DNA of 34,791 nucleotides. It comes from Mycolicibacterium agri. GTDB taxonomy: Bacteria; Actinomycetota; Actinomycetes; Mycobacteriales; Mycobacteriaceae. Location: positions 1-34,791 of the forward strand of contig NZ_PDCP01000061.1 of assembly GCF_002553505.1 (NCBI RefSeq), in the 5' to 3' direction. Of this stretch, positions 24,802 to 32,483 are shown piece by piece; positions within the stretch are counted from its first letter, which is position 1; every line of letters begins with the position of its first letter. The position numbers and the translations under genes are program-made. The notes under the pieces were generated by a model. The model ran no database searches. It saw only the letters and a program-made list of their open reading frames with translations, and had not been told where the DNA came from.

Positions 24802-24989
24802 TCGACGAGCCGGAGAGCCGCTGCGGGGCACTGCGTTACGGCCTGCTGCATGCGGTCGCGGTCGGATTCCGGGCGCTCGTTTCCGTTGATTTGCACAATG
24901 CCGTCGTCGCGCACCTCGAATACGTCCTCGGCGATCGATTCGCAGATGCCGTGTCCGGTGCACTTGTCGAGGTCGACTTCGACCCGCAT
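24798..24989 (-). CDS. Ferredoxin, [3Fe-4S]-type
   Basis: A 63-residue electron carrier. Cluster ligands are C10, C16 and C54 in the pattern C-xx-H-xx-C ... C-P, with H13 in the place of the fourth cysteine, as in the small ferredoxins paired with mycobacterial P450s. It lies 24 bases downstream of the second P450 and in the same direction, so it is probably that enzyme's redox partner and may also serve the first P450. No ferredoxin reductase gene is present in the window. Confidence 0.92.
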   Translation of the reverse strand: MRVEVDLDKCTGHGICESIAEDVFEVRDDGIVQINGNERPESDRDRMQQAVTQCPAAALRLVD

Positions 24990-25013
24990 GCTCGCTCCTA
25001 CTGCACTACTGGG

Positions 25014-26273
25014 CTATTGAACGTGGGCGGGAAGACGTTTGACGCCGTGCACAAAGTTGCTGTAAAGCAGGTCGGGTTCGCCGAACTCGACCGTTTTCAG
25101 CCGGAAGAGCAACTCGCGAAACAGGTTCCGCAGCTCCGCCTTGGCCAACTGGTTGCCGAGGCAGAAGTGCGGGCCGCCGCCACCGAAGCCCAGATGCGGG
25201 TTGGGTGAGCGGCTCAGATCGAATGCGCCGGGGTTGTCGAAGACAGTCTCGTCGCGGTTGGCCGAACAGTAGAACAGCCCAACCTTGTCCCCCGCCGCGA
25301 CCGGTTGCCCGTTGATCTCGGTGTCGGCGGTGGCGAACCGCGCGAACTGCAACACCGGCGACGCCCACCGCACGAACTCCTCGATCGCCGGTCCGATGCG
25401 GTTCTCAAAATCGGCTGTCAGCCAGGCACGTCGGTCCGGGTTGTCCACCAGCGCCATCATCGCGTGCGTCGTGGTCTGCTTGGTGGTGTCGTTGCCCGCC
25501 GACGCCAGCAGGATCAGAAACGCGCCGATCTCCTCGTCGGTGAGCCGATGCCCCTCGACTTCAGCGTTGACGATGCTGGTCATCAGGTCGTCGCCGGGGT
25601 TCTTGCGCCGAAACTGCGCCAGTTCCGCGCCCGTGCTGGACAGCAGCAGGATCTCGTTGATCGTGTCCTGGGCACGCTCCTCGATGCTGCTGTACTCGTC
25701 GTCGCTCATCGAGAACAGCTTTTCGGCGGCCTTCGCCACGGCGGGCTGGTCGGCGGGCGGGACACCGAGCATGTCCATGATCGTCAGCATCGGCAGCGGC
25801 GCCGAACACGCTTCGACGAAGTCGATGTCGCCCGCGCCGACGAGATCGTCGACGATCGCCACCGCGTTGCGGTGGATTTGCTCTTCGATCCGGCGGACGT
25901 TTCGCGGTGTGAACGCCGAACTGATCAGCCGTCGATACACGGTGTGCTGCGGCGGGTCCATCGTCAGGAAGAACGACGCCACCCGCTGGATCTCGGCGGG
26001 CATCGGGTCGAGCGCCACGCCTTGGGCAGAGGTGAACAACTCCGGGTGCTGGCTGACGTAGGCGATGTCGGCGCGCCGTGTTAGCGCCCAGAATCCGGGC
26101 TCCTGCATCGGAAACAGCGAGGGCAGCGGCCGGTGCCAAGACAGCCCTTCGGCCTTGCGGAGCCGCGCGAACGACTCGTCGCGGACTGCGAACGGCCGGC
26201 TCCAGAAGTCGTGTGACGTGATGTCGACCGGACTGTACTCACGCGTCTGCACCGATGCTGCGGTCACGGCCAT
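25014..26273 (-). CDS. Cytochrome P450 (second)
   Basis: Heme monooxygenase of 419 residues. The heme loop is FGGGGPHFCLG with Cys371, the I-helix AGNDTT is at 259-264, and ExxR is E299-R302. The MDPPQHTVYRRLISSAFTPRNV segment and the glycine-rich heme loop are reminiscent of the mycobacterial CYP124/125/142 group, which acts on sterol side chains and branched lipids; I do not assign a CYP family. Start options are ATG 26273 (two bases after site 5) and GTG 26267 (eight bases after it); the second matches the spacing at the acyl-CoA dehydrogenase gene. It is followed by the ferredoxin gene. Confidence 0.92.
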   Translation of the reverse strand: MAVTAASVQTREYSPVDITSHDFWSRPFAVRDESFARLRKAEGLSWHRPLPSLFPMQEPGFWALTRRADIAYVSQHPELFTSAQGVALDPMPAEIQRVASFFLTMDPPQHTVYRRLISSAFTPRNVRRIEEQIHRNAVAIVDDLVGAGDIDFVEACSAPLPMLTIMDMLGVPPADQPAVAKAAEKLFSMSDDEYSSIEERAQDTINEILLLSSTGAELAQFRRKNPGDDLMTSIVNAEVEGHRLTDEEIGAFLILLASAGNDTTKQTTTHAMMALVDNPDRRAWLTADFENRIGPAIEEFVRWASPVLQFARFATADTEINGQPVAAGDKVGLFYCSANRDETVFDNPGAFDLSRSPNPHLGFGGGGPHFCLGNQLAKAELRNLFRELLFRLKTVEFGEPDLLYSNFVHGVKRLPAHVQ

Positions 26274-26275
26274 CA

Positions 26276-26304
26276 GCGTGACACTCAAGCATACTTTTGT
26301 AAAG
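26276..26304 (-). promoter_or_regulatory. Regulon element, site 5 (P450-ferredoxin unit)
   Basis: Minus strand CTTTACA (26304-26298), 14 bases, TGTCACG (26283-26277). The ends of this copy and of site 4 are identical over ten bases each (CTTTACAAAA and AGTGTCACGC), while the nine bases between differ almost completely. Confidence 0.65.
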
Positions 26305-26321
26305 CTATGGCGTTGCTGTCT

Positions 26322-27509
26322 TCAGCGATTTCGGCGCGCTTTCGTGCGCTCAGCGCCACTTTGCGCGCCGAAATCGTCGAGGATCTCGTCGGTGTGTTGG
26401 CCGATGTTCGGCGCGATCGACCGAGGTGCTGACGGTGTGCCGTGGAAATCGACGGGCGTGGCGATCATCGGCACGGTGGAATCGCCGTCGGGCACATAGA
26501 CAACGCCTCCGGCGGCGTGAAACTGTTCGTCGGCTATCACGTCCTCGATCGAGTTGATCGGCGACCAGAAGAAATCCGGCTCGGCCGCAAACAGTTTCGC
26601 CCATTCGTCGAGCGGCTTGGTCGCGAAGATCTCGTCGAGCGCCGCGATGATGTCGACCGAGTTGGCAGCGCGGTCGCGGGGCCTCGGATAGGCGGTCATC
26701 CAGTCCGGCCTGCCGACGACACGGCACAGCGGCGCCCAGTGGCGGTCGACCTGCAGGCCGACGATCCAGAAGCGCCGCCCGTCCGCCGCGACGTAGTTGT
26801 TCATGCACGGGTTGGCCATCGACTCGCGCTGGCCGATCGCGATGGCGTGGCCCGTCATCAGAAACGTGTTGAGGTCGAAGCTCACGGTGTAGGCGCCCTG
26901 CCGGTACAACGACGTCGACACCAATTGCCCGGCCCCGGTACGCGATCGCGCCACCAGCGCGGCGCACACGCCCGCGGCCAGGCTCATGCCGGCCGAGTGG
27001 TCGCCCATGCCACCCCGTTGAAACGGCGGGGTGTCGCCGGGGCGGGTCAGCAGATGAGCCAGGCCTGCCCGCGCCCAGAAGGCGGCGACGTCGTAGGCCG
27101 CGCGGTCGGCATCCGGTCCGGTGTCGCCGTACCCGGTGATCAGCCCGTACACCAGGCGCGGATTACCGGCAGCCACCGTGTCGAAGTCCAGCCCGACGCG
27201 GCGCAGCGCCGACGGCCGCACATTGGTGATGAAAACGTCGGCACCACTGACCAATTCGGCTGCGGCAGATCGGCCGTCCGGCTCCGCCAGGTCGAGCATG
27301 ATGCTGCGCTTGCCGCGGTTGTCCATCTCGAAGGGCGGGCTGCCCTCCTCCAGCCCGAGCATGCGGCCGAACCGGCGTGCGGGGTCGCCGGTCGGCGGTT
27401 CGATCTTGACGACGTCGGCGCCCCAGTCGGCCAGGATGCCGCCGGTGGCAGGCGCCGCCACCCACACGCCGAGTTCGACGACCCTGATCCCCTCCAGTGG
27501 CCCAGCCAT
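26322..27509 (-). CDS. Class III CoA-transferase (CaiB/BaiF family)
   Basis: A 395-residue formyl-CoA transferase-like enzyme that moves CoA from a donor acyl-CoA to a carboxylic acid. Family signs are LEGIRVVELGVWVAAPATGGILADWGADVVKIE at the N-terminus, the NRGKRSIMLDL block, and the catalytic aspartate, likely D170 in MGDHSAGMSLA. In this region it could activate the acid released by the esterase or lactonase; no acyl-CoA ligase gene is present here. The last 17 or so codons (from about 26375 to the TGA at 26322) lie within a 49-base palindromic repeat, a probable late addition to the coding end. A second copy of the repeat lies just upstream of the gene. Confidence 0.9.
   Translation of the reverse strand: MAGPLEGIRVVELGVWVAAPATGGILADWGADVVKIEPPTGDPARRFGRMLGLEEGSPPFEMDNRGKRSIMLDLAEPDGRSAAAELVSGADVFITNVRPSALRRVGLDFDTVAAGNPRLVYGLITGYGDTGPDADRAAYDVAAFWARAGLAHLLTRPGDTPPFQRGGMGDHSAGMSLAAGVCAALVARSRTGAGQLVSTSLYRQGAYTVSFDLNTFLMTGHAIAIGQRESMANPCMNNYVAADGRRFWIVGLQVDRHWAPLCRVVGRPDWMTAYPRPRDRAANSVDIIAALDEIFATKPLDEWAKLFAAEPDFFWSPINSIEDVIADEQFHAAGGVVYVPDGDSTVPMIATPVDFHGTPSAPRSIAPNIGQHTDEILDDFGAQSGAERTKARRNR
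26327..26375. repeat. 49-base palindromic repeat, copy 1
   Basis: Perfect 13-base arms GATTTCGGCGCGC (26327-26339) and GCGCGCCGAAATC (26363-26375) surround a partly palindromic 23-base centre. The copy at 27524 matches it at 45 of 49 positions. This copy lies within the 3' coding end of the CoA-transferase gene and could act as its terminator hairpin. Confidence 0.85.
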
Positions 27510-27523
27510 CCCCCGACGGTAGC

Positions 27524-27572
27524 GATTTCGGCGCGCTCGCGTGCGCTCAGCGCCGCTCTGCGCGCCGAAATC
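27524..27572. repeat. 49-base palindromic repeat, copy 2
   Basis: Same arms as copy 1 (27524-27536 and 27560-27572) and a near-identical centre. It lies 14 bases upstream of the CoA-transferase start codon and directly beside regulon site 6, with its right arm ending one base before that element. Confidence 0.85.
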
Positions 27573-27573
27573 C

Positions 27574-27602
27574 CTTTACAAACGCATCCGGTTTTGTAAA
27601 GC
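27574..27602. promoter_or_regulatory. Regulon element, site 6 (phosphotransferase / CoA-transferase)
   Basis: CTTTACA (27574-27580), 14 bases, TGTAAAG (27595-27601). This copy is the most symmetrical: CTTTACAAA (27574-27582) and TTTGTAAAG (27593-27601) are perfect inverted arms. It lies between the divergent CoA-transferase and phosphotransferase genes. Confidence 0.65.
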
Positions 27603-27638
27603 TTGCGGGGCTACCCGCCGAGACCAGGAGGTGCCCGG

Positions 27639-28733
27639 GTGTCCGAGACAGCGAGCCGCGTCGCCATCGGGCTCGCCGCGCACCTGGGCCGCGGAGTACA
27701 ACGGGTCGCAACCGACCTGATCGTCGGCCGGATGCGGGCGCTGCCCCGCACGGTCGAAGAGCTCGATGCCCCGCTGCTGTCGCGCATCATGGGCCGCGCG
27801 GTGACATCGGTCGCGGTCATCGGCGGCGATGCGGGCACGTCGTCGCGCGCCCGGCTCGCCCTGACCGGCGACGGCGTGCCCGACTCGGTGTTCGTCAAGA
27901 TTCCCGCCCGAACGATCGCCACCCGCTTGATGGGTGAGCTGGGCCGCCTCGCCGAAACCGAGACCCGCTTCTATCGCGAGCTCTCGCCGCACCTTTGCGG
28001 GCTACCGAGGTGTTACGGCACAGCGTTCGACGGGCTGACCGGCCGCTACGTGCTGGTCCTCGAAGACCTCGGTGACGATCGATGCGCGTTTGCCGACACG
28101 CTGCATCCGCTCACCGTGCAGCAGGCCTCTTCGGTCGTCGAGCGGCTGGCGCTGCTGCACGCACGTTTCTGGGAGCGCGTGCCCGGTTGGGCCTACACCG
28201 CATCGGGCGATTCCACGTCGCTGTTGACCGGGCCGCTGCTGAAGATCTCCGCGCGCCGCATCGCCGAGACAACCGACATCCCGGTTGAGGACGGGCGATT
28301 CATCGACGACAACTACCGCGTGGTCGCCAGGCTCATCGACGAACCCCCGCACACCGTCATGCACGGCGACGCCCATCCGGGCAACGTGTACTTCCGCGAC
28401 GGGCAGGCCGGGCTGCTGGACTGGCAGGCCGTGCGGCGCGGGCATCCCAGCCGCGAGCTGGCCTACACCCTCGTGACCGGCATGACCACCGGCGACCGGC
28501 AGCGCCACGAGCGCGACCTGCTCGACAACTATCGGCGGGCGCTGGCCGCGGCGGGTGGACCGCTGCTGGACCGCGACGAACTCTGGGACCGCTACCGCAT
28601 GGCCGCGCTGTACGCCTATGTGGCACCGCTGATCACCGCGGGCATCGGCGGCATGCAGGACGACGAGATCGCGCTGGAGGCGTGCGCCGGGGTGTGGCCG
28701 CTCTCGACGACCTCGACACGGTGGCACTTTTGA
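27639..28733 (+). CDS. Phosphotransferase family protein (APH/ACAD10-like kinase fold)
   Basis: A 364-residue protein with the aminoglycoside-phosphotransferase/choline-kinase fold: likely nucleotide lysine K87 (VFVKIP), the catalytic loop H242-G-D-xxxx-N249 and metal aspartate D261 in LLDWQAVRRG. Members of this family in acyl-CoA catabolic clusters phosphorylate hydroxy-acyl substrates, as in the kinase domains of ACAD10/11, so a role on a hydroxy-acyl intermediate is plausible but inferred; drug resistance is an unlikely alternative. The start is GTG 27639 with AGGAGG at 27626-27631. The TetR gene follows after 57 bases. Confidence 0.83.
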   Translation: MSETASRVAIGLAAHLGRGVQRVATDLIVGRMRALPRTVEELDAPLLSRIMGRAVTSVAVIGGDAGTSSRARLALTGDGVPDSVFVKIPARTIATRLMGELGRLAETETRFYRELSPHLCGLPRCYGTAFDGLTGRYVLVLEDLGDDRCAFADTLHPLTVQQASSVVERLALLHARFWERVPGWAYTASGDSTSLLTGPLLKISARRIAETTDIPVEDGRFIDDNYRVVARLIDEPPHTVMHGDAHPGNVYFRDGQAGLLDWQAVRRGHPSRELAYTLVTGMTTGDRQRHERDLLDNYRRALAAAGGPLLDRDELWDRYRMAALYAYVAPLITAGIGGMQDDEIALEACAGVWPLSTTSTRWHF

Positions 28734-28790
28734 AGAAGTGGCTGTGATGCAGCAACTACGATCGCTATACCCGACGATTGAGGCCTTTTC

Positions 28791-29348
28791 GTGAACGAAC
28801 CATTGGGCGCCCAGCGAAACGCTCAGGAGGAAGTCGACGATACCTCCACGCGCCGCCGGATCCTGAAGGCGACCGCGGAGGTACTCGGCCGCAGCGGACA
28901 GACGAAACTCAGTCTGTCCGAAGTGGCATTGCAGGCCGGCGTATCCCGCCCGACGCTGTACCGGTGGTTCGCCGACAAGAAAGAACTGCTCGACGCATTC
29001 GGCGCCTACGAGCGCGAGATGTTCGACACCGGCATCGGCAGGGCGACGGCCGGGCTGCGCGGCAACGAAAAGCTCGACGCCGCATTGCGGTTCATCGTCG
29101 AATATCAGCACTCCTACTCCGGTGTGCGGGTGGTCGACATCGAGCCTGAGGTCGTCATCGCGCAGCTCTCACGGATCATCCCGGTGATGCGGGCCCGGCT
29201 GCTGAAGCTGCTGAGCGGACCCAACAGCGGCGTCAAGGCCGCCACCGCGATCCGGGTTGCGGTGTCGCACTACATCGTTCGCAGTGACGACGACGACCAG
29301 TTCCTCGCGCAGTTGCGCCACGCCGTCGGTATCAAGTCGGCCACCTGA
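28791..29348 (+). CDS. TetR family regulator (candidate regulator of the catabolic regulon)
   Basis: A 185-residue repressor. The N-terminal helix-turn-helix (about residues 18-70) reads RRRILKATAEVLGRSGQTKLSLSEVALQAGVSRPTLYRWFADKKELLDAF; the rest is the helical ligand-binding and dimer domain. It lies at the end of the catabolic region, downstream of the phosphotransferase gene and overlapping a SnoaL-like gene by one base, so it is the best local candidate to bind the CTTTACA-N14-TGTMAMG elements; that is inference. No copy of the element lies directly before it. The start is GTG 28791. Confidence 0.88.
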   Translation: MNEPLGAQRNAQEEVDDTSTRRRILKATAEVLGRSGQTKLSLSEVALQAGVSRPTLYRWFADKKELLDAFGAYEREMFDTGIGRATAGLRGNEKLDAALRFIVEYQHSYSGVRVVDIEPEVVIAQLSRIIPVMRARLLKLLSGPNSGVKAATAIRVAVSHYIVRSDDDDQFLAQLRHAVGIKSAT

Positions 29349-29782
29349 TGGATATCCAACAGATCAGCGACGAACTCGAGATCGCCGCGCTGCTGCACCG
29401 ATACGCGCGCGCCGTCGACACCAAGGACTGGGACCTGTACCGGTCGGTGTTCACCGGCGACGCCTACATCGACTACTCGACCTCTGGCGTCGTCGCCGGA
29501 TCGCTGGAAGAGGTGGTCGAATTCTTCCGCGGCGACTTCTCAGCGCTGGTGACGATGAGCATGCACTACATCACCAACATCGAACCCGAGATCGACGGCA
29601 ACACGGCGCGGGTGCGCGCAATGTTCTACAACCCCACCCTGATACAGGGCATGCCCGAGTTGTGTACGTTCGGCGGCTACTACAACCACGACATGGTCCG
29701 CACGCCGGACGGCTGGCGCAGCCGTCACCTTCGCGAAGAGATGACGTGGACGCTCAACTCCCCGAAGGGCGTTCAGGACTGA
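29348..29782 (+). CDS. SnoaL/NTF2-like family protein (second)
   Basis: A 144-residue SnoaL-like protein: ELEIAALLHRYARAVDTKDWDLYRSVFTGDAYIDY at the N-terminus, with a HYITNIEPEIDGNTARVRAMFYNP strand and the GGYYNHDMVRTPDGWRSRHL end. It resembles the protein at 11436 (both share the DTKDW segment) and may be a cyclase, dehydratase or isomerase acting on the same compound class. The ATG overlaps the TetR stop codon by one base. The 3' end overlaps the convergent rlmN gene by ten bases. Confidence 0.82.
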   Translation: MDIQQISDELEIAALLHRYARAVDTKDWDLYRSVFTGDAYIDYSTSGVVAGSLEEVVEFFRGDFSALVTMSMHYITNIEPEIDGNTARVRAMFYNPTLIQGMPELCTFGGYYNHDMVRTPDGWRSRHLREEMTWTLNSPKGVQD

Positions 29783-30897
29783 GCCGCCAATTGTCCGCAG
29801 GCAGCGGCGATTTCGCGGCCACGCGTGTCGCGCACCGTGCATGACACACCGCGCGCCCGGACCCGTTTGACGAATTCTCGTTCGGCGGCTTTGGGGCTGG
29901 CATCCCACTGGCTGCCCGGGGTGGGGTTGAGCGGAATGACGTTCACGTGCGCAAGCGGACCCAGCGCACCGTGCAGGCGCTTGCCGAGAAGATCGCCCCG
30001 CCACGGCTGATCGTTGATGTCGCGAATCAGCGCGTACTCGACCGACACCCGCCTGCCGGTCACGTTGGCGTAATAGCGGGCGGCATCAAGCGCTTCGGAG
30101 ACCTTCCACCGGCTGTTCACCGGAACGAGCGTGTCGCGCAGCTCGTCGTCGGGGGCGTGCAGCGACAGCGCCAGCGTCACACCCAACCGTTCGTCGGCCA
30201 GCCTGCGGATCGCCGGAGCCAGCCCGACCGACGACACCGTCACGGAACGCGCCGAGATGCCGAAGCCGTTCGGCGGTGGCGCGATGATTCGACGAACCGC
30301 CGCCACCACGCGGTTGTAGTTGGCCAGCGGCTCGCCCATGCCCATGAAGACGATGTTCGACAGCCTGCCGCCACGCGCCGCCGGAGTGATGCCCTCCCGG
30401 TCGCGGTCGCGCAGCTCTACCGCGGCGGCGCGGACCTGCTCGAGGATCTCGGCCGTCGACAGATTCCGTTGCAGTCCACCCTGGCCCGTCGCGCAGAACG
30501 GACAGGCCATGCCGCAGCCCGCCTGCGACGAGATGCACACCGTGTTGCGCTGCGGATATCGCATCAGCACCGACTCGAACGTGGTGCCGTCGATTGCGCG
30601 CCACAGCATCTTGCGGGTCTCCCCAGCGTCGCATTCGATTTCGGCGACGGCGTCGAGCAGTTTAGGAAACAGAGCCTCGGCGACCTGCTCGCGCACGGCC
30701 GCGGGCAGGTCGGTCATTTTGTGCGGGTCGGCAATCAGCCTGCCGTAGTACTGGTTGGCCAGCTGCTTGCCGCGAAACGGCGGGAGGCCCAATACGGCGA
30801 CGGCATCGGCGCGACCCGCCTCGTCGAGGTCGGCGAGATGCCGCGGCGGCATTGCGCGTCGCGGGGCTTCGAAGACCAAGGGCAGGGATGTGGGCAT
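29773..30897 (-). CDS. rlmN: 23S rRNA (adenine-2503-C2) methyltransferase RlmN
   Basis: Radical SAM methyltransferase of 374 residues that methylates A2503 of 23S rRNA (and A37 of some tRNAs). The 4Fe-4S cluster motif is C128-xxx-C132-xx-C135 (GCGMACPFCATGQGG). The second catalytic cysteine, which carries the methyl group, is likely C353 (GVSCTVRDTRG) near the C-terminus. FMGMGEPLANY and LALSLHAPDDELR are family blocks. It is a housekeeping gene, not obviously linked to its neighbours. It marks the right boundary of the catabolic region. Confidence 0.96.
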   Translation of the reverse strand: MPTSLPLVFEAPRRAMPPRHLADLDEAGRADAVAVLGLPPFRGKQLANQYYGRLIADPHKMTDLPAAVREQVAEALFPKLLDAVAEIECDAGETRKMLWRAIDGTTFESVLMRYPQRNTVCISSQAGCGMACPFCATGQGGLQRNLSTAEILEQVRAAAVELRDRDREGITPAARGGRLSNIVFMGMGEPLANYNRVVAAVRRIIAPPPNGFGISARSVTVSSVGLAPAIRRLADERLGVTLALSLHAPDDELRDTLVPVNSRWKVSEALDAARYYANVTGRRVSVEYALIRDINDQPWRGDLLGKRLHGALGPLAHVNVIPLNPTPGSQWDASPKAAEREFVKRVRARGVSCTVRDTRGREIAAACGQLAAQS

Positions 30898-30967
30898 GGG
30901 CTGCTGTCAGTATCCCATTGCTGGTCGGCAGAAATTGAATGGCGACGTCAAGCGTTGATCCGACACC

Positions 30968-31918
30968 ATGGGACCTGTGGCCATGCCGACCATGCCGTTT
31001 CGCACAGCTTTCGCGTTGACGTTTCTGTATGCGCTCGGCTATCCCATTGGTGCGCTTGCAGTTTCGGCGATGTCACCGATGGCGGTGCTGGTGTTCCGAT
31101 TCGGCTTGGCCGGCGCGATTCTCGCCGCGTGGGCGATGCTCGCGAAAGTGAGATGGCCCACAGGTCGAGTGCTGATTCACGTGCTGATCAGCGGGTTGCT
31201 GGCGCAAGGCCTGCTGTTTACGTGTCTTTACTTCGGGCTGCTGCATGGCGCGCCGGCCGTGCTCGGCGCGGTGATCATCTCGATGAACCCTGTCTTGACC
31301 GCGGTGCTGGCGGCGGTGTTTCTTGGCGAGAGCCTGACCCCGATGCGGCTCGGCGCGTTGGCGCTCGGGGTGCTGGCCGTGCTGGCCGCATGCGCAGGCC
31401 GACTGATGATGGTCGGCGGCGTCGACGGCGTCGTCCTGCTGCTGGTGGTATCGCTGCTCAGCGTCGCCGCAGGGGGCATCTACCAGCAGAAATTCTGCCG
31501 CGACGTGGACTTCCGGGCTACCGCGGCGCTGCAGAACGCCGCCTGCGTGCTTCCCGTCGCGGTGTTGGCTGCCCTGATGCCGTTGACGGTGACGGATCCG
31601 TGGAAGGCCGCAGGCGCAGTCGCCGCGGTGGTGCTGCTCAACGCGACGCTGTGCATGACCATGTACGTCCGCGCTGTCAACGATTACGGTGCCGCGGCGG
31701 TGGCGATGCTGTTCGCCGTGATTCCCGCCGTCGCCGGCCTGCTGTCCTGGCTGATGCTCGGGCAGCGGCCAGACGTCGGCATCGCGGTCGGGTTGGCCGT
31801 CGGCGCCGTGGCCTGTTGGCTCAACGCCCGCTCGCGGCGGAGGGCGCCGCTGGTCAGCGCACCGGGTCCCAGCCCTTCCATCGCGGGATCCACCGCGGAA
31901 CGTTCTGCCGGTACCTGA
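30968..31918 (+). CDS. EamA/DMT family transporter
   Basis: A 316-residue integral membrane protein with about ten hydrophobic segments arranged as two EamA repeats (for example FLYALGYPIGALAVSAMSPMAVLVFRFGLAG and YGAAAVAMLFAVIPAVAGLLSWLMLGQRPDVGIAVG). Members export small metabolites such as amino acids or their analogues; the substrate is unknown. The start at ATG 30968 is tentative; ATG 30983 is an alternative, and neither has a clear Shine-Dalgarno. The last 65 bases overlap the convergent methyltransferase-like gene. Confidence 0.87.
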   Translation: MGPVAMPTMPFRTAFALTFLYALGYPIGALAVSAMSPMAVLVFRFGLAGAILAAWAMLAKVRWPTGRVLIHVLISGLLAQGLLFTCLYFGLLHGAPAVLGAVIISMNPVLTAVLAAVFLGESLTPMRLGALALGVLAVLAACAGRLMMVGGVDGVVLLLVVSLLSVAAGGIYQQKFCRDVDFRATAALQNAACVLPVAVLAALMPLTVTDPWKAAGAVAAVVLLNATLCMTMYVRAVNDYGAAAVAMLFAVIPAVAGLLSWLMLGQRPDVGIAVGLAVGAVACWLNARSRRRAPLVSAPGPSPSIAGSTAERSAGT

Positions 31919-32390
31919 CGTACTCGTCGCCGAACCGCCTTTGCAGGCTCGGCTCCTCCCAGACCTGAATCGTCGTGGTCAAGGCCAGGAACCAGACGAC
32001 GGCCCACAGCAGCAGCCAGCCGGATCTTGCGATGGCCGCCTCGCCGAGCAGGATGGCCAGCACACCACTGATCATCGGGTTGCGGACATGGCGATACGGC
32101 CCCTGCACGACCAGGTTCACCGGCTGCCCCAGCGTTTTGCCGACGCCAAGCGTGCCCTTGCCGATCCGGTCGAACAGGTAGACCGTCCAGAACAGCATGG
32201 CGACTCCCCCTGCGACCAGCAGGACGCCTATCACCGCGAGTGTCAGCCCGAGCGGCGATGTCAGATCCGGTATGGGCACGTCGGCCAACCAGATGATGAG
32301 CCCCGGTATCACCAGCGTCATGGTCACCGGCCCGGCCAGGAATGAGAGCACGTGGCGCCAGAACAACCGGCGTTCGAGCGTCTTCGACAT
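31854..32390 (-). CDS. Isoprenylcysteine carboxyl methyltransferase-like membrane protein
   Basis: A 178-residue membrane protein with four to five hydrophobic helices. The C-terminal part carries GPYRHVRNPM and WEEPSLQRRFGDEYVRYRQNVPRWIPR, the AdoMet-binding signature of the ICMT/PEMT family. The bacterial substrate is unknown, perhaps a lipid or isoprenoid. ATG 32390 has GGGAGGG in its leader. It is divergent from the TetR gene at 32484 and probably controlled by it, since two TetR-type operators lie between them. Confidence 0.85.
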   Translation of the reverse strand: MSKTLERRLFWRHVLSFLAGPVTMTLVIPGLIIWLADVPIPDLTSPLGLTLAVIGVLLVAGGVAMLFWTVYLFDRIGKGTLGVGKTLGQPVNLVVQGPYRHVRNPMISGVLAILLGEAAIARSGWLLLWAVVWFLALTTTIQVWEEPSLQRRFGDEYVRYRQNVPRWIPRWKGWDPVR

Positions 32391-32406
32391 TGCAGACCCT
32401 CCCTTT

Positions 32407-32424
32407 CTTCAACTTGCGTTCAAG
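32407..32424. promoter_or_regulatory. TetR-type operator A
   Basis: An 18-base palindrome of the form CTTSAAC-N4-GTTSAAG (S = C or G); here CTTCAAC, TTGC, GTTCAAG. It lies next to the Shine-Dalgarno of the membrane methyltransferase gene. Its centre is 46 bases from that of operator B. Confidence 0.6.
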
Positions 32425-32452
32425 AATCAGCGTACGGCGGTTTGGCTTAAAA

Positions 32453-32470
32453 CTCCAACGCTTGTTGAAG
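32453..32470. promoter_or_regulatory. TetR-type operator B and promoter
   Basis: Second copy of the palindrome, with a left arm changed to CTCCAAC; GTTGAAG is intact. It is followed directly by TATGCT (32471-32476), a good mycobacterial -10, seven bases before the GTG of the TetR gene, so repressor binding here would block that promoter. Confidence 0.6.
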
Positions 32471-32483
32471 TATGCTTTGCGAC

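Noticed and set aside
25065..25080. TGTAAAGC inside the second P450 gene as a regulon site
   Set aside because: The required second arm is missing at the 14-base distance, and it lies in the 3' coding end.
7766..27602. Identification of the six sites as KstR or KstR2 operators
   Set aside because: The arms and spacing do not fit TNNAACNNGTTNNA or the AAGCAAG/CTTGCTT type palindrome; the motif is treated as unassigned.
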